From contig NC_031471.1 of the NCBI RefSeq assembly GCF_000006565.2, positions 992,001 through 1,056,000 of the forward strand: a stretch of 64,000 nucleotides of DNA. The letters run 5' to 3'. Positions 37,702 through 49,309 of the stretch are shown here, in pieces. Every line of letters starts with the position of its first letter. The first letter of the stretch is position 1. The notes beneath the pieces were generated by a model. It worked only from the letters and a program-made list of their open reading frames with translations. It was not told the origin of the DNA and ran no database searches. Both the position numbers and the translations under genes were made by a program. Origin of the DNA: Toxoplasma gondii ME49 (lineage: Eukaryota > Apicomplexa > Conoidasida > Eucoccidiorida > Sarcocystidae).

Positions 37702-40700
37702 CTAAGCGATATTTTCAATGGGGCCGCTGATTGTACTTGTGCTCTGTGTGCTGTCGAGAAGGCTGGGACTGGCGGAATCTGACTTGCACTTCTCGTCCTT
37801 CTCTGGTTCATGCCTTAGGGCTGAGGCCATATAACAGAGGGCGGCGAAAACCCCCCGGAGCGCCTTCAGTTCTGCTCGTTTTGGATGTGGAGGGCCGTTG
37901 CTTTCCTCCGCATCTTTCTCTGCCTTCTCGCTTTGTCCTTCTGTACACGCTCTTGCGTTCTCAGCTGAATCTGCGCACTCGCCAGCCCTACTCTCTTTCC
38001 TTCTTCTCCGTCTCTTTCTCATCCTACCACTTCCGACAGGTCGCTGCGCGTCCTTCTCCACCTCGACCGTCTCCCCGTCAAACCGTCTTCTCTCCTCTGC
38101 CTCATGGCGGTCTTTCTTCGTGCATTCTCCTGTGCCTCCCCGAACAGCCGCTACCACCTCCTGCCGGCCAACTAGCTGCAAGCCTCCCCCACCATTTTCG
38201 CCCGCGCCAAGACGAACGCGGAAATGCCCGGCAGCGACTGACGCCGAATCCGGAGGAGAGGAAGAACAAGAAAACCTTGGGGAGGAGTAGGAATCTGAAG
38301 AGGTACAAGACAGGAGCGGCCACTGGAAAGGGGCCGCATACGCAGAAGACATTCGAGCAGAGCAGCCGCGCGGAGAACAGACAGGACCCGGAGAGGAAAT
38401 AGAGGGGGAAGAACATAAGAGCGGAGAGCTATATGACAGGAGTTGCTTTCGGGGGGCGCAAAGGAGACCCTTATTGCTCGCCTCGCTTCCATACATTCGA
38501 GCTACGGCGCTATGGAGAGATTCAAGTTGCCGCAGAGAAAGTACCGGGAGAGGTGTCACGATGGTTTGCTGAAAAAAGGCTTCGTTGCTCTCCTCCCGTT
38601 CGTTCTGTTCGGCTATTCTTTTCTTTCTTCCACTCCTACTGACCCTACACTCCGTCCCGATCCCCGTAAAACTTGCCCTCTCTTGGCGGCGACGATCTTT
38701 CGGTGGCACTTCGATACTATCTGAGCACTGATCTGCCGGCCCCGGTGCCTTGTTCTTCGGGTGTCTGCCCGCCGACTTCTCTCGCCCCTCTTGGTTCGCT
38801 CTTTCTTGCTTCATGTGTCCATTCGCACCAGGCATCGAGTTGAAACACGAGCGACTTTGGGTCTTCATGAAGGCTGCAAACGGCAGGAGTCCTTGGAAAA
38901 CGCCAGACTTATCGTACACGTGATAAGCGGGGAGGAGGAGATGCTCTTGACTCAAGTCGTAGAGAGCCTGAACCATGACAACCGCCCCGTTCTGCTGCAG
39001 ACGTGGACAAGAGAATGCAGACGCGTTTCCCTGTTCCTCTCTATTTTTCGGGTTCCTGCGCCCTCGTGGAGGTTCTCGCTCATCCCTCGTTTCTCCGGTG
39101 GTTCCTGACCATTCCTTTCTTCTCTCGTGCTTTTGCTCTTTTTCCGCTTCGCACTCTCCTGCCCCTCTCTCCCCCTCACCCTCCTCTTGGCTCTGCTCCT
39201 CCACCTGCTTCTCTTGTGCTCGACCTATTTCTCCGAGAAACTTTCCGCTTTGTTCCGTGTCCGTTCCCGCGTCTTCTGCTGGACCTTCCTGTTCTCTCTG
39301 TCCTTGAGTTCGCAGGAAAGAACTCGGCTCGCCAGCCACAAACGTAGCCAAAGATGGCAGATCCGGAGTAGCGACATGTTTGGACACTCCATCTTCCCCT
39401 GTTCGGTCCTCCTTCCTCTCGACTCTCTCTACACTTGCCGCAACGTCCTCCGGTAGAAGGGTGCACGGCAGTGGCAAGGTGACAGAAAGAAAAAACTGAC
39501 AACCGACGTCTCGAACTCCTTCCCTTGACGCACTCTGGTGAAGCGGGGATGACACACCGGAAGGTGAACAAGGTGACACACGAGCGGAAGGACAAAATGA
39601 CGGATGAGAGAAAGGAAGAAGACACGAATAAGGGGGTAGAGCAGACGGTAAGAAAGGCCCAGCGGAAGGCAAAGAAGACAGAGCAGGACGTGGAGAAGAG
39701 GAAGAAAACGCCTTCCATTTGGTCTTCGGCCGCAGTCTCCCCGGCAAGAAACGCCTTGAAGACACAGAGTTGCCTTCTTTTTCCTCGTCTCTATATCTCT
39801 CAGACCCTCGCGATAGGAAGTCCGGACATTTTCGACGACCCTTCTCCTGTCGTTGACCTTCCTCTTTCCAGTGTCTGCCCTCTCGCTTGTGCGCTTCTTC
39901 TCTTCCATGAGTGAAACTGTTTCGTTCTAAAACCCATTCAGCGGAGTCGATACCTGAGACCTTTTCCCTTTCTTCGTTCTCCCTCTCCGCCTTCTCTTCA
40001 CTGTTCCTCACTGGGTTATCCAGGGTGTCTCTCTTCTTCTGAGCGTTTGAGAGACTCGGAAGGCACTTGCCTTCCCCCTTCGTCTCGGCAAGAGGTCTCT
40101 GAGACGGATATACCAACGAAGGTCTTCTCCGTGTATTCTCTGCCTCGTTCTCTCTTTGTTGCCACACACAAGGCGACGCTCCCGCCGATTCGTGTGAAGT
40201 CTTGAATGCCAAGTCAACGTTTTCCATTTGCTCATGGGTAAACACATCTCCTGCATAAGCTTGGGCCGGAACGGAGTTGGTCAAGGAGCAGCAAAGACGC
40301 GGAGGAGTCCTTTTCAAAACGGTTGCGCGTGCTCCGTTTGTTCCTTCCTGTTTCGCGCAGTGTGCTGAATCGCGTCTCACCTCTTGTTCAAGCTGCTTCG
40401 CATCTTTTCGGCCCGTTTGTTCTCTGTCGCTGGCCTGCGCTTCGTTTCTCTTGAAATTCGAGAACGGGCGAGATCCACACGCTGCGCAGACACACGGGGA
40501 ATCGGGGTTCATCCGGCCAGGTAAATCCAGAAAACCCAGTTGCCTGCATTCTTTTTCTGTCCCACATTGACTCCCGTCTTCAATGGGCACTGAAGGTTCG
40601 GCTCGAGGCCCGCTTTTTGCTTCCAAAAACAGAGAAGGGAAGTGAGATTCGTGGCGGAAAAAGTGAGCGTTTGTGTCATGTTCCGACGGAGAACGAGGTG

Positions 40701-42999
40701 AATCCGAGATAATTTCGGAGGGCGAAGACAGCCCATCTGCAGAGCCCCCTGGGTTTCCCGTTTCACTTTCCTGCTGCATACCATTACCCCGCGTTCTGGG
40801 TGCGCCTTCCGCAAGAAGCGAAGAGACAACTAGCCTGCCGACCGCCGTTGACTGGGACGCGCCCACCGAGGAGGAGAGAGAGAAAGGGATGGCGACAGAA
40901 GAGTCGAGGCAACCTGATGCAGAAGACGCGACAGAGCAGCACGGCGGACAGAGACCTTCAGCAGACAGACTGCAGGATGTTTTACAGAACAAGCTGGGAG
41001 GCACCACCCAGTTCTTCGTGAACCTCGCCACGGGTTGCTTCGGAGACTCGCACCCGTTCACCTTCGCCTTTGCAGGTCTCGACGTCGAGGAACCAGAACG
41101 CGGGAAGGATGCATGCGGACTAAGAGAGTGACCCTCTTTTCTCTGCGATTTATCCAGCTCCGACACCCTTGAAACTCGAAGCGTGGAATTGATTTGCCGA
41201 CTTAGCCAGGACACTGGATTTGGACAACGGCGATAGTGCCATGACCCCTCTTCTGGCGCAACTGGCGGCGACCCCGAGCGAGACTGAAGGCGGAGCGGGC
41301 GAAAGGCCTCGTCCCCGTCTGCACCTTCCGTGGACAGCGAAGACGACGAGGGCGGAGGGGAACACTGAGAAGAGGAAGAAGGACGTTGCGTTGCCGTAGG
41401 AGACAAAGACGACGCAGTGGAAATAAACAGAGCAGACAACTTGAGAGAAACAGGAGAAGACGGACACGACCGTGCACGCCGAGCAATACTTTCGAGAGCA
41501 AGAGTCACATCAACAGGGCTTGGATCAGATGGATGGGAAGAACACATACGATGAGGAGAGACTCCTGAAGAAGAAGAGGAAGAAGAGTTCCGCTTGATTT
41601 CTTCTGAGACGAACAAATGTGGGGAATGTTCCGCGTCCCCTGACTTCGCAACTTCCAGCGTCGGGCCGACAGGAATGGTAACAAGGCGTTCCTCTAGGCT
41701 GCTGCTTCTTCCGTCTCCCGGAACAGAGGTCGCGCTAAAGAACACAGGAAAACAAAGAAAAAGAGAGAACATGGACACAAAGAAGGCAAAAACACGAACA
41801 GGAGGAACATACAGTTTCTCCGAGCACGCACAACCAGAAAGAATATACCAAGAAGGGCACGAGGCTGCCCGGACAATCGCCTCACACGACGACTCGCAAA
41901 AATATCAACCCTGCCGGCTTACAGCCACTCATTTATGTCTCTACGCTTGTGTCTCTGCACCCGTTTCCCTCTACACACCTTAGATAGACAGATATCCATA
42001 TGGGAGCAACAAAGCACATATGAATGAGGGACGGAAGATCAGCTACGCAAATCGAGCCAAAGTGTTATTTTCTTACCGGTGCTGACGTTTACCGTGTTCC
42101 GGAGCTCCACGGCTCGCTACTACGCAATGCATGGTCTCTCGCTTCTCTCCCCCTCTCACAGAGTAAGGAGGGAAGCAGGTTGGACTGTGTCCAGCTTGTC
42201 GCCGCTCTCCGTAGCCTCTAGAGCCCTCAGGCTGGAAGGGGTCCGGCGCTTCGTCTGCGTTGAAGAGTAGACGAGCGCCACACGCAGATGGGACCCCGTC
42301 TCTGTATCCCTCGCTGTGCCTTCCCCATCTCCTGTTCAAGTGCTTAGGTGCCGTGTCGCTGCGGAATGCCGCCCTAGACAGATGCCTTTCTTGCCTGCCC
42401 AGAACCTCGCACGCGTCGGCAATTTGCGCGAGCTCCCGATCCCGTGCGAGATCAAGAGACACAGAAACCCCACCTTCTGACATCGCCTCACATGTCCCAG
42501 AGGAGGAACGGAGACAAGAGGCTGGTTCTCCCGCCTGAGCCTCTGTCTTCGAGCCGCATCGACTGAAGCTGTGCACTGCCTCCGCCTGCCGAGGTCCCGT
42601 CGCTCGAGTCACGGAACGCTGAGCGAGACTGGGAGCGCCAGGCCCTGCAAACAGCGTCAGAGACTGCGGCGCATAGCCTGGGAAGAAACACCAAGTGGGG
42701 TCGTTGCGACCTGGAGGAGGCGGAGCAGCGCACATAGAGGGGTGGGACAGACACCCGAGTTTTGACGGGAGAGAAGGGAGAAAAGGCGAGAAGTGGCTGG
42801 GGAGCGGGAACTCTGCGGGAGGAACAGCGAAACACGAGAAATGAGAGGGAGGCGAAGCAAAAATAAGCGATGCTGCAGAGTCCGCCTCGGACTGTGTGTT
42901 CCGCCTCGCTCTGCGACCAGACCTAAATCCGTTGCTCCTTGGCTTGCCTTCCGCCTTCCTCGTCGCAATGTGGGAACCGTGCGTGGGCGCCGGCTTCAT
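37702..42999 (-). CDS. Large low-complexity coccidian protein, function unknown
   Basis: Two exons, 42999-42077 and 41734-37702, with donor ACCG|GTAAGA, acceptor GTTCTTTAG and phase 2, encode 1,651 residues. The ATG at 42999 has a GGACCATGA context. Most of the protein is Ser/Pro-rich or Glu/Arg/Lys-rich. A few islands look constrained: RNDPTWCFFPGYAPQSL in exon 1; a CVCAACGS cysteine cluster; VVMVQALYDLSQEHLLLPAY followed by VYDKSGVFQGLLPFAAFMK; and a C-terminal LKALRGVFAALCYMASAL. No signal peptide or membrane segment is evident, so it is probably intracellular. I do not recognise a family. Several long frames on the other strand are shadows of its compositional bias. Confidence 0.7.
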
Positions 43000-43235
43000 G
43001 GTCCGTACCGGCGGGAGACGACTCTAACAGCTTCTTTGTCATAACATGGAAGGGGTGGGGTGCTCCCCGATGGGCAGAAACAAGGACGAGGCAACGCTCG
43101 AGGCTCTCTTCTCGGAACACTAGTTGAGTGCCCGCGAGGAGACGACGCGGGCCGGAGCTCCCTGCCGGTGCCGAGAGAGGGACGACGCAAACAAGGAAAA
43201 GAGAGACAATGGAGAAGAACGATTACAGGCTGCAG

Positions 43236-43242
43236 AGAGACG
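43236..43242. promoter_or_regulatory. WGAGACG motif upstream of the 42,999 gene
   Basis: AGAGACG, matching the Toxoplasma WGAGACG promoter element, lies 237 bases upstream of the minus-strand start codon. A single short match is weak support. Confidence 0.25.
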
Positions 43243-45890
43243 TCACAGAGGGAACACCAGAGTAAGAGCTGGAGACGGCGAGTGGGCGTTAGAGGAGTGA
43301 GAACACGGGGGTGGATTGAGAAAGACCGGCATTTTGCGCTCGCGGAAGACCCAGAACTGTTCAACACGGCTTTGATTGAAATGGGAGACGGCTCTGAGAG
43401 CAGCTGAGAATCAACCAACCGTAGCTGACGCAGAGATTTAGACGGCCGCAGCTTGGTTCGGAAGAAGGCAACGCTCTCGTTGGATGGAAAACACACCGAC
43501 AGAACCGCAGACTGGATCGTCGATGCCAAGACACCAGGCATCAAAATTACCTGATTCACTGAGAGCGAAGCCCCACCCTGTTTTTCTTCTGAAGACTGGA
43601 AACCAGCTTTGCACAGAAAAGCACCCTGTTCCACGGTGTCGGTTCTGGTGGTCGAAAAACGCGGAAACAGCAGACGAAAAACACAGACAGCCCTTCGCTA
43701 CCCGAGGCGGTTGTTTCTGGAATCGGGCCGTCTACGAAGCGTTTCCGAGAATCGTAATTTAGACCGAAGAACGTCCATAAACACCTTCAGACCAATCAAA
43801 ATGGAAGGGGAAAAACAGACAAGTTTGCAGAATTGAGAACCACAAAGCAAACTTTTGGAAGAACCAAGAAGCCTCGCCGTTTTCTTGTTGGAAACGAACG
43901 GGACTACACACACTTTCGGGTGACAATTGACACGCGGTAAAGGAAATTTCCACCTATTTAGGTGGCGTTACAAGCTCAAGAGGCAGAAAATCAGATACAG
44001 GAAGCGAAAGTGGTGGGAAAGGAAGAGAAAAAGAAGGAAGAAAATGCATTCAAGAGGGTTTCCTTTCTCCACTTCGGGAGGGCGACATGCCACAGACACG
44101 CGTTCGCAGCGGGCAGCGGGTTATCATCTGCTGGTGTTGGTGGACGAGTTTATTACAGGAACTAAAGAGCGGCACAGAGGTTTAGCTAGCCAAAGATGGA
44201 TGTGAGAGCTCGATTAAAAGCAACTAAAATACACCAAGTTTCCGACGAAGAAAGACAGCCTAGGTGTGGTCTCCAAACCAATGACCCGAAGAGCCCCAAA
44301 CAGATTCAGGCGGCCTGATCAGATGAAAGGTGGGAGGGAGGGGGAACGTGGCGGGGAGGGGGTGGTGATCTGACTGCCGTGCTCGTGAACCCTAATTGCA
44401 CGGTGCTTCAGCAATGGTCACTTTCTTTCTTCACCGTGGAACAGCGTGGTTTTACAGTACTTGCATGTTTTTAGCCAACAGATGACGAATCCAAAATAGC
44501 AGTAGTGAGTGAATGGCACCCAATAAGTCAGTCTGAAAAAAGTATAACTGCTGTGTAGTCCAGGCTGTCAACGAAGGGAAAAGTAGATCCCTTGGCTGAA
44601 GAACACCAGTCTCTATCCAGAACAGGCTGCAGACCTACACCCGTATGACGCGCCAGAAAAAAAAACATAGACCATGGCCACTGATTCTTGTTGTGTTAAC
44701 TCACCGTAGGCTCTCACCTCTCTACTACTTCACGAATCCCGGGTGCTGAAATAGAATACAATCCAGAATCACCAGCCTCTTATGCGTTGTGGGAATGACA
44801 GTCAAACGAAAAGCTACCGGTAGTTCTCCCTACAATCATGGAAGAATTTTCCACTTCAACGAACACTGCAGTTTGTGTTTTTCATCCTTTCCGTCACACG
44901 GATTGATTGGCGGTTAATTGTCCACGGCTCTCCATGAAGGGAAGGCGTGGACAGTCTACCAGTCACTCCGGCGCCCAAATTAACTTTCAGATGCGAGATC
45001 TATTCTGATTCTCTCCACCGCCGAAAACAATAGAATACTCGTAGCTCCACTTTGCCACTCCAGAAGAGTTACGATCACAAAAAAAGAAAATAACAGACGA
45101 AACGGACGCATCCTCCAGCGTCGCACTTGACGCCCAAAGGAGCACTACGCCTACAGTATTGCAATAATGCCTCTTAGGTGACAAGACCAGCCGGTGTTCT
45201 CTACCTAGAAAAAACATGCCGCTTTGAATCCTTAGGTTCCGTGGGTTCTCTGGACGCAGCGGCTATCCTTCAATTTTGTGCGTTCCTAACTTGAGGGACG
45301 ATACGTTGTTGCCTCCGTTTGACTGGTGACGCGAGAAATCCTCTGTTGCAACGCCATCAGTGTACTGGTTTCCCTTTCCTGAAGTTGGTGCATCTGGAGA
45401 TCTGAACATCGTCGGGAAAGGCTCCGCTGATTCCGGCAAATAGGCATGCGTCCAACTCGATCGAATGCTGCGTATAGCCCCTAGGATTTTCACTTTATAT
45501 GTTACACACTCGAAGGCAGACGCTGTGGGCACTGTGCCAGCTTCTCCCTGGTGGGAGAGTTTTTGCTGGCATCGGCAAATGCCGGAACGTGTACTAAACT
45601 GAATGATTCCAACAATTCGTTGGTGCAAAAAAGCGTCAGAGTAATCAAACACAGTGTCGTCATGCCGAATGGTACGCCACTTGACCAGCAGTGACGCGTA
45701 TTCACTATCTTAAATACGGGAGAGATGGATGTGGTTCTGTCTCACTAGTCTTCCCTCTCTTCTGAGTACCTTTACATTCCTTAAATCATAAACAGGAGCA
45801 AATCTTCCTTGAGCTACTCGACAGGCACTATAGATAGCGTGAACGCTCTTTTGATTTCCATGAAAGGAGTTACATATTAGATTATCTTCG

Positions 45891-46030
45891 CTCCCATGGT
45901 CTGTAGTAAGATAACATTAAAACGTATCCAGTGTAAAGTTTAAACACAATGCAGCTTAACATTTTAAAAAAGCCCCTCCCATGGTCTGTAGTAAGTTAAC
46001 ATTAAAATGTATCCAGTGTAAAGTTTAAAT
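45891..46030. repeat. Two direct copies of a ~55-bp unit, 85 bp apart
   Basis: CTCCCATGGTCTGTAGTAAG starts at 45891 and again at 45976. Both copies continue through AACATTAAAA and TATCCAGTGTAAAGTTTAAA with about two mismatches, and a 30-bp spacer lies between them. No gene overlaps. Confidence 0.9.
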
Positions 46031-49000
46031 TCTTCAATCACGAGGAGTTCAGTTTGGTTGTTGTTGGAGCAGCCCATTGAATGAGAAAGAACGGACGTCA
46101 CACACCTTGGTTTGCACTGCAGCATACCTTACAAAACACTGTTGCTCATAAAGCGGTTTTTCAAAACAGAGCCAATGTCGACCTGACCAGAACAACCGCA
46201 TTATACAGTTCCCTTCCCGTGTTTGTCGGAAACAACGAGTCGCTAAAGTGCTAGAGAAAGCCAAAATCAGTACGACTTACCGTGTTATGTCCCTCTACTC
46301 ATCTTGGACGGAAAATACTTCACTTACTGCAAACTTTAGCTGACATTCACCCGCTTTTTCGGATGAATAGTTCCCGTTCGACATATCTGGCACTTCGGCT
46401 TTTTTCTTTTGACGTTTTTGTGTCCTCTGGTAGGTACCCACAACATTCACTGTGCCAGAGACTCCGATGTTTGGACCTTTTTTAGTCACACTGCCTTTCT
46501 GGTCTGAGGCGAAACGAATGCAAAAAAGCAAAGCTTCATTTGGTACTCTTCATGAATGTAGGTACCCACATCAAACCGAAACTGGAGATGTGCCAGAGTA
46601 GGGAGGGTCTCAGTTTGTCGTGCGCGTGATCGTCGTTTTTTCAGTGGACTCGTCTCGGGCATCCCTGTAGCTGTTAAACATTCTGGTCTAAGTTCCAGAA
46701 GGAAGTTTTATTGGCAACAGGTGAGATGGCAGATTGTGTGTCGCAAATTCTTTTTCGCCAAAAATGTACAATGCACACAAGGAATGAAGAGATGTGTGGC
46801 AGGCGCGCCCCCAGGGATCCTTGGCAGCAACTCCACCACGCTGGATGGCTCTGGAGGCCTTAGAGGTAGAGTGACGACTTGCACAAAACAATTTTTGAGA
46901 CCTCTTGGACTTTCGCGTGTGTCTGCAGTGTATTTATCTTGCGGTGGACGATGGGAAACATTATATGGTTTCAACCTCGGTTGGGATTCGGAGTGCCAAC
47001 ATGGACCTGTGTAGACCTCGTCGAGCTTGCACATTGCTCCGGAAGGTAGAGAGACCTCTCCGGAAGGTCCAGATAAACTCGCCCTGCACAGCGGAGCGAA
47101 ATGGAGAAACGAACACCGTAGCACGAAGTACGACGGTACAACAAGGTTATTTCGTCATCCCGAACGGCCACAGCTACTACTTCACAGAACAAGATTATAA
47201 ATAATCTTGGCTCGGGACACCCTTATGTAATAGCTTATGGCTGTTCGTGACGGGACCAACGATTATCATACTCGCTATAGTAGCGGGCCTATGTGACACG
47301 GAAAGTGTATGTGGCATGTGTGAGTGTCTTATCAGAGCTATTTGTTTTACACGTTCTTTTGCACCAAAAAACCAGCAGTGCTTATCGACATTTTCTGCAG
47401 CTGTAGTGAATGTAGTGACCACTCACGCGAAGCAAATTGTGTGACAACTTTTGATCTCGCCCCAGCGTCAAACCCGTGATAGTAGGCGTGAGATGCGAGT
47501 ACTCGTAGCACATCACCAAATAACTGTTCATGGCCACGGAGTCGCCTGTACAAAATAAGTTTGGTTAACCTAAAAATACCCATTCGAGTGCTCTGCTCCC
47601 TGTAGGATGCATTTCCGAACCTGATGATATATCGTCGGGAGTTGAGGCAGTGTAAAGTTTACGAAGCAGCTCCCTAGGCAACAGAGGGGCGAATATGAAT
47701 AGGCAGAGACCATCCTTGGTAGGCCCTTTACAGGGGCACCGCGGGTTGATTTCGAGGTACATGCCGTACGTAAAACCGAGATTGTGCAACTTTAATGTCT
47801 GTCCGTTGTTGGAGAAAGCCAAATTTGCCTACAGCAACCGTCGTCGTTTTCAAAACGCAGTGCTCCCGCTATCCACTAGCCCAGTGACTAGGTTTGGGCT
47901 GAAGGAACGGTTCTGCCGTCTAAGCTGTGAAGCCTACACAAACTGGTAACAAATCGCAACTTCCTTTGGTTTCATGAAGGGCCTCTGAGGTCTGACCAGA
48001 TGCTTTTCCCTCCATCTGTTGTGCTGAAACCTCGAGAAAACTTGCTTCATTGCAGATGAAGTACAGGTTAGTCCTCTGTTTTCTACGTATTCGTCTATCA
48101 AACGGAAGGCACACGCCTTACCCAATCGAGTAAACCTTCTCATGTTAGCTCTACGAGCACCTTCGAAGTGCCGTGCCTTCTAACAAGGGGATTGCCGCAA
48201 TCTTCACCCGTCAGCTATGCTTCCTTCTGAAGGAGGGAAAGGAAGAAAATATTTGTGAAGTGTGCCTCGCCATAAAATCGCGTGCATCTTTCGAGCGGCT
48301 TCACGCAGGCAGTGTACGCAAAGTCTAGATTATGTTGCTACACAAAACAAAACATTTCTCAGCGTTGGCGTCAATTGGGGGAGCGCGAAAAGTCGTTCAC
48401 AGCGAGCGTGAGCGCGGCAAGTAGAAGTTTCTCTGGATTACTCTGACAAAGAACCTAGCGTTGAATGAAAGAAACCTGGTGTCGAATGAAAGGAACATGG
48501 TAAGTGGAGAGTCTTTGTTTATTCTTTCAATTCGATGGTGCACACAAGTTCATGCAATCCCCACCTGCTTACGAGGTCACCGCACTCAGCGGCAAAAGCT
48601 GTCAACATCGCGAAATGAAGCTTGTTGGACACTATATGTTGACGAAGACCTGTTCTTGAAGTAGCTTTTTTTTCACCGTCCGTTTACGGCACAAAATGCA
48701 GGCGGAATCCTTTTGGTCACTTTACCTAAGACGCCCTGAAGACACACACAAACTATTCTGAGAATCTCCCTAGAGTCTGTTCCTCGCTAGTGCGAAAAAC
48801 GCCCGGCACTCAACCGGGTGTGCTGGAGGACATGAGCCCCATGCACGTTCACTCTGGAGCTTATTTGCAAATTACAGACGTGTAGAATACTAGACCAATC
48901 TACGTTTATTGCCTTATTGTGCACTACATTTTGGATGCCGCCTCGGCCTCAACGTTTGGACTCTTCCGCCCACCCTAGCGTAGCCTGGTTGCCCGCCAAG

Positions 49001-49309
49001 TCGTAAAGGTATTCTTTATCGAACGATACCATTCTTCTCACACGAAGGATAACGCCGAGACATGCTATCCGATTCTCGCTTTCTTTCTGTATTGACTCAA
49101 GAGTAATGAGTAGCAACCACTCTTTCTCTGTTTCCTCCTTAGATCTCGGCTCTTAGCTGACCCCGCGCCCGGGGCGCTCGTAGAGCCTTTCTGCGCGGAC
49201 GCAGAGTTTTCACTTGCCCTTTTTTTCCTGCTTGTCTTGCCTGTTTCGCGCCTCCTTCGTGTGTGCTGTTTGGCCATTGGCAACCCATATTCACACCTTT
49301 CCTCGGAGA

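Larger units (their letters stand above)
43000..49309. other. Divergent intergenic region
   Basis: It separates the minus-strand gene starting at 42999 from the plus-strand gene starting at 49310, so both upstream regions lie here. All frames are short. A minus-strand ATG at 45663 opens a 53-residue frame with a leader-like start, and minus frames at 45263-45652 and 46708-47124 are open, but none has splice or motif support. A direct repeat lies at 45891-46030. Confidence 0.5.

Noticed and set aside
45502..45663. Minus-strand 53-codon frame from an ATG at 45663 with leader-like start
   Set aside because: The hydrophobic core is short and contains acidic residues, and no downstream exon joins it convincingly.
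45891..46030. CRISPR-like repeat-spacer array
   Set aside because: Only two units, long and unequal to the spacer, in a eukaryotic nuclear context.
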